26,209 nt of DNA, taken from Eutrophocola salsuginis. GTDB taxonomy: Bacteria; Pseudomonadota; Gammaproteobacteria; Pseudomonadales; Pseudohongiellaceae. Each line of letters opens with the position of its first letter. Position 1 is the first letter of the stretch. The translations under genes and the position numbers were made by a program. Below are positions 6,817-14,961 of the stretch, piece by piece. The stretch is from the NCBI GenBank assembly GCA_038147195.1, contig JAYQTB010000003.1, positions 1 through 26,209 on the forward strand. Direction: 5' to 3'. The notes beneath the pieces were generated by a model that was not told the DNA's origin, did no database searches, and saw nothing but the letters and a program-made list of their open reading frames with translations.

Positions 6817-8511
6817 ATGCTAAACAGAAAATTTCCAACGCTGAAATCTAGTCTATCCTTGGCAATGGTTACCCTGGTTGCTAGTTGCACCCAGGAGCAG
6901 GCGTCCACCATGGTCGCTGACCCTGTTTGCCTGCCGGTAGGTGAGGTGCTTGTCACTAACGGGGTCATCCATACCATGGACGCTGCCGGAACCGTCGTCG
7001 ATTCAACCCGCATCTCCAACGGCCGTATCACTGAAACCGGCAATGGCCTGCCTGAGTCCGGTTGCGGTGAAGTCATCGATCTCAACGGTCGCACGGTAGT
7101 GCCCGGCCTCATCGATAACCACAACCACATCATCCTGCTGGGCCTGCGTCCGGGTCATGACACGCGACTCGAGAATGCAACCTCCATCGAGGAAGTCGTT
7201 GCCACTGTAGGTGCGCGCACCGCCGATGTGCCAGCAGGCGAGTGGATAACCGCGATTGGCGGTTTTCACCGCAACCAGTTCGTCCCCGCGCCGGGCGAGC
7301 CGCGCTTTCCGACACTGGCCGAACTCGATGCTGTAACTCCGAATCATCCCGTCTACATCCAGGAAAGTTTTGCCGGCCCCGGCGTTACCAATTCACTCGG
7401 CAAGGCCTGGCTGGAAGAACGAGGCATAACAATCGGTGACAACGGCGAAGTGGCGACCGGGCAGGGCAGCAACCCCGCCACGCAAACATTATTCGCCTTG
7501 CGCGGTATCCAGACCCTGGAAGACCAGAAGCGTGGCACGGTCGATGCCATGCGTTATGCCGCTAGTCTTGGTTTAACTACCCATCTCGATCAGGGTGGTT
7601 TCCCGCTCACCGGCACTGATGCCGATGGTGTAGCCAACATGGATCCGTATTCTTCCTACGACGCCATCCAGGCCCTGTACAACGAAGGGCGTATGCTCAC
7701 GCGTATCCGCATCAACTTCCTGCACATGGAAGATGACCCGGCCACGCCGCAGCTGCAAGCGCGGCTCGACAACGTGTTCCCGGAATTCGGCGACGCCATG
7801 CTGCGCACGACCGGCATCGGTGAATTCACGGCCGGCTCCAGCCCGGTGATTTTCAGCACCAATGACGCTTGGATGAACGGCACACGCCGTGTCGCTGAAG
7901 CCGGCTGGCGCAACGAGAACCACAGCCTGTTCGGCAACGACTACCAGGTCATCATCGATGGCTGGGAACAGGTGCACAACGCCATCGGCGGAGACGGCAT
8001 CAGCAACCTGGGCTGGGTGGTGGCGCATGTACCTTTTATTACGGATGAATATGCGACCAAGCTCAAGAACATGGGCGGCGGCGTCAGCGTGCTGGGCGGC
8101 TGGCGCTATATCTCTGGCACGGCCGAAGCCAACGGACCGCCGTTCCGCATGCTGGCGGAAAACGGCATTCCCATGGGCATGAGCTCGGATGGCATGCAGA
8201 TCTCGCCGATGAATCCCTGGATCGGGCTTTACTATGTCGTCACCGGCATGAATGCTCGGGGCGAGGTCATCAACGGTGACCAGACGCTGCCACGCGATGA
8301 CGCGCTGCGTTTATATACCGCCGCCAATCGCTGGTTCCTGCGTGAAGACGACCTCGGCTCCATCGAACCCGGCGCCCGTGCAGACCTGGTGGTGCTGGAC
8401 AGGGATTACTTTGATGAAGTGGCTGTGCCCGACGAGGATATCAAGCAGGTGAAATCCCTGCTGACAATTGTCGGTGGCGGGGTGGTGCATGGCGATCCTG
8501 ATGCGCTGTAA
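6817..8511 (+). CDS. Metal-dependent amidohydrolase (amidohydrolase-3/YtcJ type), predicted lipoprotein
   Basis: The 564-residue protein has a lipoprotein signal with lipobox LVASC (Cys24), so it is probably anchored in the envelope. The mature part has a urease-like hydrolase layout. An N-terminal beta segment (VLVTNGVIHTMD, VIDLNGRTVVPGLIDNHNH) carries metal-ligand His102 and His104. A TIM-barrel body follows, then SSDGMQISPMNPW, then the terminal GSIEPGARADLVVLDRDYF typical of amidohydrolase-3 members. The substrate is unknown; family members cleave exocyclic amides or carbamates. It lies 78 bases after the hydantoinase-B gene on the same strand, and the two may act on related cyclic or linear amides, which is inference. 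A run of A/G repeats precedes the ATG. Confidence 0.85.
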   Translation: MLNRKFPTLKSSLSLAMVTLVASCTQEQASTMVADPVCLPVGEVLVTNGVIHTMDAAGTVVDSTRISNGRITETGNGLPESGCGEVIDLNGRTVVPGLIDNHNHIILLGLRPGHDTRLENATSIEEVVATVGARTADVPAGEWITAIGGFHRNQFVPAPGEPRFPTLAELDAVTPNHPVYIQESFAGPGVTNSLGKAWLEERGITIGDNGEVATGQGSNPATQTLFALRGIQTLEDQKRGTVDAMRYAASLGLTTHLDQGGFPLTGTDADGVANMDPYSSYDAIQALYNEGRMLTRIRINFLHMEDDPATPQLQARLDNVFPEFGDAMLRTTGIGEFTAGSSPVIFSTNDAWMNGTRRVAEAGWRNENHSLFGNDYQVIIDGWEQVHNAIGGDGISNLGWVVAHVPFITDEYATKLKNMGGGVSVLGGWRYISGTAEANGPPFRMLAENGIPMGMSSDGMQISPMNPWIGLYYVVTGMNARGEVINGDQTLPRDDALRLYTAANRWFLREDDLGSIEPGARADLVVLDRDYFDEVAVPDEDIKQVKSLLTIVGGGVVHGDPDAL

Positions 8512-8523
8512 AAGGAAATTACC

Positions 8524-8673
8524 TTGAAAGGAAAGCTCCAGGAATATGCCCTCGTCGCGAAAATCATTTCCGCCATCGCCGTGGTGGAGGGCCTGATCTT
8601 TGTCGGGTTTCAGATTCGGCAGAGCACGGAAGAAGTGTCGTTGAGTACTTACGCGATCGAGGTGTCAGCCTAA
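8524..8673 (+). CDS. Small membrane protein (49 aa, TTG start), possibly a truncated remnant
   Basis: A TTG start at 8524 with AAGGA 8 bases upstream opens a 49-residue frame, LKGKLQEYALVAKIISAIAV then VEGLIFVGFQIRQSTEEV, ending at TAA 8671. It has one clear membrane segment (IISAIAVVEGLIFVGF) and the GLIFVGxQIRQST motif. I have seen that motif at the N-terminus of longer (~150-200 aa) uncharacterised membrane proteins in marine gammaproteobacteria. Those continue well past this point, so this is likely a truncated copy, though a short functional protein cannot be excluded. It begins 12 bases after the amidohydrolase stop and would be cotranscribed. Confidence 0.5.
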   Translation: MKGKLQEYALVAKIISAIAVVEGLIFVGFQIRQSTEEVSLSTYAIEVSA

Positions 8674-8802
8674 TAGGAGCTGATTGGGCAAATCATGTGT
8701 ATAAATACTATCAAATTGTCCTGCATGACTGTGCTGGCCGTTGTTTTCGCGTAAAATACCCCCACCTGTTCCAACTAACCAACCTTAATCCCCGGAATTT
8801 TC

Positions 8803-9156
8803 ATGAGCGAAGAAAACGCAATCGAGAACGTCATCCGCGACCAGATCAAGAGCAACCCCATCATCCTTTATATGAAGGGCAATCCCAACGCGCCCCAGTG
8901 CGGTTTCTCCGCCCAGTCCGTTCAGATCATGATGGCTTGTGGCCAGAAGTTTGCTTACGTGGACATCCTGTCCAACCCAGAGATCCGCGCCAACCTGCCG
9001 AAGGTGTCCGACTGGCCGACTTTCCCACAGCTTTTCGTAGACGGTGAACTGGTCGGCGGCTGCGACATCATGACCGACATGTACCAGAACGGTGAGCTGA
9101 AGACCTTGCTGGATGCCTCCGCCGCGAAGCGCGAAGAGGCCGAAGGCCAGGCTTAA
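8803..9156 (+). CDS. grxD: Monothiol glutaredoxin, Grx4 family
   Basis: This 117-residue protein belongs to the CGFS glutaredoxins, which bind [2Fe-2S] clusters as glutathione-ligated dimers, often with BolA, and pass clusters to target proteins. The motif CGFS is at 33-36 after KGNPNAPQ. The glutathione-binding WPTFPQLFVDGELVGGCDI follows. Length and order match E. coli GrxD. A TAAAAT -10-like element lies ~45 bases upstream (8752-8757) without a good -35. A strong bidirectional terminator follows. As I recall, grxD also lies near the bfr/bfd genes in Pseudomonas. Confidence 0.96.
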   Translation: MSEENAIENVIRDQIKSNPIILYMKGNPNAPQCGFSAQSVQIMMACGQKFAYVDILSNPEIRANLPKVSDWPTFPQLFVDGELVGGCDIMTDMYQNGELKTLLDASAAKREEAEGQA

Positions 9157-9180
9157 GTAGATAGCCAGACAGATAAGCAT

Positions 9181-9208
9181 AAAAAGCCGGGGTTATCCCG
9201 GCTTTTTT
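9181..9208. terminator. Bidirectional intrinsic terminator between grxD and the TonB receptor gene
   Basis: An A5 run, the stem GCCGGG (9186-9191), a 5-base loop, CCCGGC (9197-9202) and T6 form a terminator readable from both strands. It serves the convergent grxD and TonB-receptor genes. Confidence 0.9.
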
Positions 9209-9231
9209 ATGCCCACCATTAAAGCAGCTTT

Positions 9232-11346
9232 TTAAAAATGTCCGCTCACCGTCAGGCGCACGTTTATTGGGGCGGCTACCGACACCTGGTGCTTGCTGTG
9301 CGCGTTCGGGAAGTAGAGCTCGTCCGTCAGGTTCTCCACGTTCAGCTGGATGCGCAGGGTTTCCGACAAATCATAGAAGGCTGCCGCATCGACACGCGTA
9401 TAACTGGGCAGGATTGCTGAATTGCCGTTGTCGATGAAGCTGTCGTCCTGGTGGGTCAGGCCAAGGGACAGGCCGATATTGTCGGTCACCTGGAACGTAT
9501 TCCAGAACGAGAACATGTTCTCCGGTAATTCGCGCGGGCGCAGGCCGGTCGGGCCGGAGCGGTCGACCTGCTCGCCGTCCAGGTAGCTGTAGCCGGCCGT
9601 GAAGAACCAGTTGTCCGTCAACCGGCCACTCAGCTGTGCTTCGAAACCGGTGATGTCCGAGTCGATCACGTCCAGCGTTTCCGGATTGTTGTCGGCAACC
9701 TGGGGCGAGCTCTGTTCAATCTCGAAATACGCCGCGGTCAGGCTGAGCCCCCGGGCGAAGTCCCACTTGATGCCGCCCTCGAGGTTGGTGAAGGTGTCCG
9801 GGTCCAGCTGGTTGTTGCTGCCATTGATGTTGGCGTATTGCTCGCCGCTGCGGGGCAGGAAGGATTCACTGTAGCTCGTGTACAGGGAAATGTTTTCCAT
9901 CGGCTTGAACACCAGGCCGAAGCGGGGCGTTATTTCCTCGTCCTTGCGGCTGCGCGTTTCGCCGGCGGGCACGTTAAGCACCTTTATGTCAAAGCTGTCG
10001 AAGCGGGCGCCGAGAATGACATCGAGTTTTTCCGACAATGAAATCTCGTCCTGGAAGTAGGCGGAATTCACCTCGATGTTAACGCGCGTGTCGTCGTTCA
10101 GGTCGGCAGAGAAATCATTGACCGCGGTGAGGCCGTTCGAATTGATGCCGATGCCGCCGCGCAGGCTGAGCGGGCGGTTAATGGCAAATATTTCGTTGTC
10201 ATCACTGGTGGTGTTCCAGAGCGAGTTAAACCGGTTCTGGTCAGATGACGTGTCTATGTACTCCGCGCCGGAAACGATGGTGTGATCGACCATGCCAACA
10301 CTGAATTCCCAGATAAAATTGCCGGACAGGATGGTGTTCTCACGCCGGGTCGAATCGATGTAGCCATCGAGCGTGACAACATCAGGTGACACAGCCTGGT
10401 TGTAAGCCGATACGTACAGGTTCTGGTACTGCTTGTCGTAATCACCATGGAACAGGCTGATGTTGCCTTTCAGGCTGGTGGAAAACTCGTGCTGTACCGC
10501 GGCGCGGAACAGGTGGGCTACAAGCTCGGTACGGTTACCGTCTGGGTCACCAAAAACGATGTCCTTGAACGCCACAACAGGACGACCATCGAAGCCGGTA
10601 GGAATGCCGCGGTCGATGAAGCGCTGGTGATCGACATATTCATAGGAGAGGTCGAGCGTCGTGGCATCCGCCAGACTGATCCTGGCGGTCGGGTTTACGC
10701 CGATGCGTTCACCGTCGTAAAAATCACGCTGGTTGTTCAGGCTTTCGTAAAATGCGTTGAGCCGGAACGCCGTATTTTCACCGGTGGTAATATTGCTGTC
10801 CGTCTGGATGCTGTATTCACCGAACGAATCGCTGGCTGCCTGGAAACTGTTGAAAGACTCACCGAGCACGCCTTTCTTGGTCACGCGGTTGAGGATGCCA
10901 CCCGTGCCGCCGCGGCCGAAGAGCAGGGCGTTGGGTCCGCGCAGGATCTCTACCTGTTCCAGGTTGTACAACGGGCGGTAGTACTGCACATCGTCGCGGG
11001 CGCCGTCGATATAGAAGTCAGCCGTGGAGCGCACACCCCGAAAGACGACGGAGTCGCGGTGGCCCTCACCCTGCGATGTGCTGACGCCGGGGATGTAATT
11101 GATGATGTCCCCGATACTGTTAAAACCCTGCAGCTGAATCTGGTCGGCGGTGATGATGGACAGGCTCTGGGGCACATCGATGATGGGGGTAGGCGAGCGG
11201 AGCGCGTTGACCTGGTCGGCATACAGGTAGCGTCCCTGGACGATGATTTCGGTCAGCGTATCGTCGCCGGATGATTGCGCGAGAACGAGCGGACTGGCCA
11301 GGCCCAGGAGGATGGCGGTGACATAACGGCAAGGCGCGCGGTTCAT
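9232..11346 (-). CDS. TonB-dependent siderophore receptor (outer membrane)
   Basis: The 704-residue receptor would import ferric siderophore across the outer membrane using TonB-ExbBD energy. Residues 1-23 are a signal peptide ending VLA-Q. A TonB-box-like EIIVQG follows (~33-38). The plug domain spans about 55-170 (DVPQSLSIITADQI, VVFRGV, YIDGARDDVQYYRPLYNLEQVEILRGPNALLFGRGGTGG). The rest is a beta-barrel that ends with an aromatic (VRLTVSGHF), as outer-membrane proteins do. Plug sequence resembles the Fiu/catecholate-type receptor group, but the ligand cannot be fixed. GGAGAG precedes the ATG. A Fur box lies within the predicted promoter. No siderophore synthesis genes are adjacent. Confidence 0.93.
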   Translation of the reverse strand: MNRAPCRYVTAILLGLASPLVLAQSSGDDTLTEIIVQGRYLYADQVNALRSPTPIIDVPQSLSIITADQIQLQGFNSIGDIINYIPGVSTSQGEGHRDSVVFRGVRSTADFYIDGARDDVQYYRPLYNLEQVEILRGPNALLFGRGGTGGILNRVTKKGVLGESFNSFQAASDSFGEYSIQTDSNITTGENTAFRLNAFYESLNNQRDFYDGERIGVNPTARISLADATTLDLSYEYVDHQRFIDRGIPTGFDGRPVVAFKDIVFGDPDGNRTELVAHLFRAAVQHEFSTSLKGNISLFHGDYDKQYQNLYVSAYNQAVSPDVVTLDGYIDSTRRENTILSGNFIWEFSVGMVDHTIVSGAEYIDTSSDQNRFNSLWNTTSDDNEIFAINRPLSLRGGIGINSNGLTAVNDFSADLNDDTRVNIEVNSAYFQDEISLSEKLDVILGARFDSFDIKVLNVPAGETRSRKDEEITPRFGLVFKPMENISLYTSYSESFLPRSGEQYANINGSNNQLDPDTFTNLEGGIKWDFARGLSLTAAYFEIEQSSPQVADNNPETLDVIDSDITGFEAQLSGRLTDNWFFTAGYSYLDGEQVDRSGPTGLRPRELPENMFSFWNTFQVTDNIGLSLGLTHQDDSFIDNGNSAILPSYTRVDAAAFYDLSETLRIQLNVENLTDELYFPNAHSKHQVSVAAPINVRLTVSGHF

Positions 11347-11379
11347 GGGTAAAACTCTCCAAATGCATGAGCGCCAGGA

Positions 11380-11408
11380 ATGCTAATTCAAACACAAATG
11401 AGAATCAA
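11380..11408 (-). promoter_or_regulatory. Predicted promoter of the TonB receptor gene
   Basis: On the minus strand, TTGATT (11403-11408) and TAGCAT (11380-11385) are 17 bases apart. The Fur box at 11399-11413 covers the -35. The layout is nearly the same as at the bfd promoter. Confidence 0.55.
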
Positions 11409-11413
11409 TATCA
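11399..11413 (-). promoter_or_regulatory. Fur box
   Basis: TGAGAAT-C-AATATCA is a 7-1-7 inverted repeat with one mismatch per half to TGATAAT-N-ATTATCA. It lies 53 bases upstream of the receptor start and overlaps its -35. Iron-bound Fur would repress the receptor gene. Confidence 0.85.
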
Positions 11414-11459
11414 TTTACAAAATAATTGATGAGAAAATCCTCAGCCCCCGGGGGAGTGC

Positions 11460-11488
11460 TTGTGAGTGGTTTGGCCAGCCCCTACAAT
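11460..11488 (+). promoter_or_regulatory. Predicted promoter of the EamA transporter gene
   Basis: TTGTGA (11460-11465) and TACAAT (11483-11488) are 17 bases apart, giving a start near 11495, about 23 bases before the ATG. Confidence 0.45.
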
Positions 11489-11517
11489 CCGCCTTTCCCT
11501 GAATTCGTGACATCCCC

Positions 11518-12399
11518 ATGAGCGATAACCTGCGCGGCGTCTGGTACATGGCGCTGGCCACCTTTTTGTTCGCCCTGATGACGGTCTTCGTCAAACTGGT
11601 GCCCGAAATACCCGCGCTGGAAATCATCTTCTTCCGCGCCATCATTTCGGTCACGCTGTGCTACTGGGGCCTGAAGCGGGCGCGGGTGCCCATCTTCGGC
11701 AACAACAAGCCCATGCTCATCCTGCGCGGTATCGCCGGGGTACTGGCCCTGACGCTCAACTTCTACCTCATCCATGAAATTCCCCTGGCGACCGCCTCGA
11801 CCCTGACCTACCTGGCGCCGATATCGACCACCCTGATCGGCATCTGGTTCGTGAAGGAAAAGGTGAGCCCGCTGCAGTTTGTGTTCTTTGCCGTAAGCTT
11901 CGCCGGCACGCTGGTGATCCAGGGCTTCGATGCGCGCGTGTCGTTGTTCCATCTTGGCGTAGGCATCGTCACCTCGCTGTTCATGGGCATCGCCTACAAC
12001 TGCGTGCGCAAGCTCTCCACCAGCGAGCATCCGCTGGTGATCATCTTCTACTTTCCGTTCGTGTGCCTGCCGGTGACCGGCATCTGGTGCCTGCTGTTCT
12101 GGGTGCAGCCGCAGGGGTGGGCGTGGTTTCACCTCGCCATGGTGGGCATCACCAGCCAGGTAGCGCAGTACTACATGACGCGCGCCTACCAGCTTGCTGA
12201 GATCTCCACGGTGTCCATCGTCAACTACACCGGCATCATCTATGCCATCGTGCTGGGTTTCATCCTATTTGGGGAAGGCTTCAACCTGCTTACCTACGCC
12301 GGCATGGCGCTGGTACTGGCGGGATTGGGGCCCAACGTAGTGTTCAAACAGAAGCAGAAAGCAGCGCCCGGGCCGACGGCAACAGCCGATAGCAATTGA
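11518..12399 (+). CDS. DMT-superfamily (EamA) transporter
   Basis: The 293-residue polytopic inner-membrane protein has about ten hydrophobic segments in two EamA repeats. Seen: GVWYMALATFLFALMTVFVKL at the start, the first-repeat ending TASTLTYLAPISTTLIGIWFVKE, and the matching second-repeat TVSIVNYTGIIYAIVLGFILFGE. Members export amino acids, metabolites or drugs; the substrate cannot be predicted. No good Shine-Dalgarno precedes the ATG. It diverges from the iron-regulated receptor, but the Fur box lies about 47 bp upstream of its predicted -35, so control by iron is uncertain. Confidence 0.88.
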   Translation: MSDNLRGVWYMALATFLFALMTVFVKLVPEIPALEIIFFRAIISVTLCYWGLKRARVPIFGNNKPMLILRGIAGVLALTLNFYLIHEIPLATASTLTYLAPISTTLIGIWFVKEKVSPLQFVFFAVSFAGTLVIQGFDARVSLFHLGVGIVTSLFMGIAYNCVRKLSTSEHPLVIIFYFPFVCLPVTGIWCLLFWVQPQGWAWFHLAMVGITSQVAQYYMTRAYQLAEISTVSIVNYTGIIYAIVLGFILFGEGFNLLTYAGMALVLAGLGPNVVFKQKQKAAPGPTATADSN

Positions 12400-12456
12400 C
12401 CCCACCCGGCGGTAGACTGCCGCGATAAAACCACAAAAGGACGACCGGGGGGTCAC

Positions 12457-13491
12457 ATGATTCGCATCGCCATCACGCTTGCCACCGCACTTTCGTTTAC
12501 GACATTATCTTCAGCGGTATCCGCCCATCACAGCACCATCGCTATTTACGATGCCTCTAAACGCATCGAGGTAACCGGCAAGATCACTTCCATTTCCTGG
12601 CGCAATCCGCATGGCCGCATTACCCTGGATATTACCGACGAAGATGGCAACGTCACCGAATGGGAAGCCGAGGTGGCTTCCAACACCGTTCTGCGCAACC
12701 GCAAGGTACGCGACGATGTCATGGCCGTTGGTGATACGGTCACCATGGCGGGCCAGCCGTCGCGTCGCGGACTGCCGATCATGCTAGGCACCAATGTGTT
12801 GCTGCCAGGCGGCTACGAATTCGATTTCGGTTCCGGCAACGCGTATTTCCCCGCCGGTAAGAACGGCAACATCGTGGGCTATGATATCCCCGACGTCGAT
12901 GCGTCCGCCGCCATCGCCGCCGCTGACGGCATTTTTCGCGTGTGGAGCACCATCATGGGCGATCCCGCCGCCTTCCCGATGTTCAAGGGCGGTTATCCGT
13001 TGAGCGATGAAGGCCAGCGTGCGCTTTCCGCCTGGGATCCCAACAACAACAGCCTCTTGCAGTGTGGCAACAAGGGCCAGCCCCTGATTATGATTACGCC
13101 GAGCCCGATGGACTTTACGCGCCAGGGCGAAGACATCCTCATGCGCCTAGAAGAGTATGACGCGCGCCGCCTCATTCACATGGATCCGAATGCACAGGCG
13201 CCTGCAGAGCACACCATGTTCGGTTTTTCAAAAGGCCATTTCGAAGGAGGGGTGCTGGTGGTGGAAACCGACCATATCGCCGCCGGTTATTTTGATCCCG
13301 CAGGCGTACGCCAGAGTGACCAGATCCGCACCGTGGAGCGCTTCATGCCCACCGCCGACTACAGCCGTCTGGATTACGAGATCACGGTCACCGACCCGGT
13401 GAATTTCTCCAAACCCTTCACTCTGACCCGTTATTTTGTGTGGTACCCTGAAATGTCGGTACATCCCTACGAGTGCCTGGAACGCTATTAA
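12457..13491 (+). CDS. Exported DUF6152-domain protein with long C-terminal extension
   Basis: The 344-residue protein starts with a signal peptide cleaved near VSA-HHS. Residues ~23-125 match the DUF6152 pattern: HHSTIAIYD, IEVTGKITSISWRNPHGRITLDITDEDG, then VTEWEAEVAS and VGDTVTMAGQPSRRG. This domain is usually found in ~120-residue exported proteins of unknown function. The remaining ~220 residues form a second region (SPMDFTRQGEDILMRLEEYDARRLIHMD, FSKGHFEGGVLVVETDHI, RTVERF, DYEITVTDPVNFSKPFTLTRYFVWYPE). I have seen that region in exported proteins of Acidobacteria and marine gammaproteobacteria. Function is unknown. A G-run acts as Shine-Dalgarno. The exported cupin gene follows 83 bases downstream. 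Confidence 0.75.
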   Translation: MIRIAITLATALSFTTLSSAVSAHHSTIAIYDASKRIEVTGKITSISWRNPHGRITLDITDEDGNVTEWEAEVASNTVLRNRKVRDDVMAVGDTVTMAGQPSRRGLPIMLGTNVLLPGGYEFDFGSGNAYFPAGKNGNIVGYDIPDVDASAAIAAADGIFRVWSTIMGDPAAFPMFKGGYPLSDEGQRALSAWDPNNNSLLQCGNKGQPLIMITPSPMDFTRQGEDILMRLEEYDARRLIHMDPNAQAPAEHTMFGFSKGHFEGGVLVVETDHIAAGYFDPAGVRQSDQIRTVERFMPTADYSRLDYEITVTDPVNFSKPFTLTRYFVWYPEMSVHPYECLERY

Positions 13492-13574
13492 GGCTCAGGC
13501 GTTACGGCGCTATTCCTGGGGCTCGACTGGGCAGCCGAATAACCTGTATTAAAAAACAACAAGGGGACTGATCC

Positions 13575-14027
13575 ATGAAAACGTTTTTGCTGACGCTATG
13601 CCTGCTTGGCAGCCCGCTGGCTCTGGCCCAGAATTACTTCTCCGCCGCCGACCTGGTGACCATGGGCGAGGAACTGGCGGACAACGTAGGCTCAAACAAT
13701 GCCGCCATCCTGGACAGGGTGTTCGAGGACGGTCGTCATTATGGGGCTATGGTCTTCCGGGAAACTGGCCCCGGCTTCTCCGAATCACACGATGACTGGG
13801 CGGATATCTACTTCGTCACCGATGGCAGTGCCACCCTGGTCACCGGCGGCACCATCACCAATTCCCGTGTTGATTCCCCCGGCGAAATCCGCGGCACCGG
13901 CATCAGCGGCGGCACCAGCCGGCGCTTGGGCAAGGGCGACGTCGTGCATATTCCCGCTAAAGTCCCCCACTACGTAATCGTGGGGGAGGGGGAGGACATC
14001 ACCTACTTTATTGTAAAAACCCAGTAG
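13575..14027 (+). CDS. Exported small cupin-domain protein
   Basis: This 150-residue protein has a clear signal peptide (MKTFLLTLCLLGSPLALA-Q) and a single cupin barrel. Cupin motif 1 is seen as ESHDDWADIYFVTDGSATLVTGG, and motif 2 as GDVVHIPAKVPHYVIV. Several of the usual His/Glu metal ligands are present (His in ESH and VPH), so metal binding is likely. The enzyme activity, if any, is unknown. AAGGGGA lies about 8 bases before the ATG. It follows the DUF6152 gene on the same strand, and both products are predicted to be periplasmic. Confidence 0.85.
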   Translation: MKTFLLTLCLLGSPLALAQNYFSAADLVTMGEELADNVGSNNAAILDRVFEDGRHYGAMVFRETGPGFSESHDDWADIYFVTDGSATLVTGGTITNSRVDSPGEIRGTGISGGTSRRLGKGDVVHIPAKVPHYVIVGEGEDITYFIVKTQ

Positions 14028-14209
14028 GTACCTAATATCCTTATTTAGTCTGGTTTCTCCCACCAACCTGGCGCGAGGGCCCTTTGTGCGCCCGCAAACT
14101 AGCTTGGTAAATGGCCGAAAACCCCTTATTCTCTGTGGGTTAGCACAGTTACAAAACAATGTTAAGAAAAGAAAGACAGGCTCGATTTCTAAAGGAGGAA
14201 AAAAGACGA

Positions 14210-14953
14210 ATGTCTCTGGCCAGCGATGAGCAATTTGGTCATTGCGCCATTGCCGAGTTGATCTGTGAAGGCGGTATGAGTCGGGTCTACAGAGCAACGG
14301 ATACGACCCTCGACAGAACGGTGGCTGTCAATGTATTGCCCAAATCCTTTGCGTCTGACTCAGACCGCTTCGAGCGCAAAGCGAAAACCCTCGCTATCCT
14401 AAACAACACCAATATCGCGCAGGTCTGGGGCCCGGAGAAGCAGGGCACAACTACCGCCATCGAAATGGAACTGATGAAAGGGCCTACCCTCGCGTACCGC
14501 ATCGCCCAGGGCCGGATCGGTGCCGAAGAAGCGCTGCAAATCGCCCGCCAGATCATTGATGGCCTCGACGCCGCCCATGACAAGGGCATCGTCCACCGCG
14601 ACCTGAAACCCACCAGCATCAAGGTCAAACCTGACGGTTCGGTCAAAATTCTCGACTTCGATATCGCCAAGCCCATCGACATCATGGATTCCAGCATTGG
14701 CGGCAGTTACCACAAGCCCACCATGGTCACCCCGGCAGTCACCGAAGTCGGTATCATGAAGACCCTAATCAAGGACTTCATCACCAAGTTGAACAAACGC
14801 GACGGCCTGATGGTAAAGACCTCGACCACCTTGACTATGATCCACGGCAAATACAACCATGTCATGGACACGCTGAAGGGGCTGTTTGTCTGGAGCCATG
14901 AGACACATGGTAGGGAGTATTCGTCGCTAAGTTCATTCACGGCCACTAGCTGA
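14210..14953 (+). CDS. Degenerate serine/threonine-kinase-like protein (pseudokinase), truncated
   Basis: The 247-residue protein aligns to the N-terminal lobe and the start of the C-terminal lobe of bacterial Hanks-type kinases up to about residue 170. Almost every nucleotide or catalytic position is changed. The glycine loop reads ICEGGMSRVYRA instead of IGEGGMGEVYRA (C19, S24). The VAIK lysine is N41 (VAVN). The alpha-C glutamate is K57 (ERKAK). HRDLKPxN keeps D131 but has S136 for Asn. DFG is D149-F-D151. After ~170 the kinase fold ends and ~75 unrecognised residues follow, so the activation segment and the rest of the C-lobe are missing. AAAGGAGG stands 11 bases before the chosen ATG. 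An ATG at 14159 is in frame but lacks such a site. pnuC starts 8 bases downstream. Confidence 0.75.
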   Translation: MSLASDEQFGHCAIAELICEGGMSRVYRATDTTLDRTVAVNVLPKSFASDSDRFERKAKTLAILNNTNIAQVWGPEKQGTTTAIEMELMKGPTLAYRIAQGRIGAEEALQIARQIIDGLDAAHDKGIVHRDLKPTSIKVKPDGSVKILDFDIAKPIDIMDSSIGGSYHKPTMVTPAVTEVGIMKTLIKDFITKLNKRDGLMVKTSTTLTMIHGKYNHVMDTLKGLFVWSHETHGREYSSLSSFTATS

Positions 14954-14961
14954 TCTGATCG

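Noticed and set aside
10447..11274. A 275-codon open frame on the plus strand
   Set aside because: It is antisense to the plug and barrel of the TonB receptor; no domain or start signal is seen.
11482..12132. A 216-codon open frame on the minus strand
   Set aside because: It is antisense to the EamA transporter and is His/Gln/Arg-rich with no family resemblance.
14700..14953. Frameshift as the cause of the odd kinase C-terminus
   Set aside because: Both other plus-strand frames hit stops and show no kinase activation-loop sequence (no APE or SPEQ-like motif), so a simple indel does not explain it.
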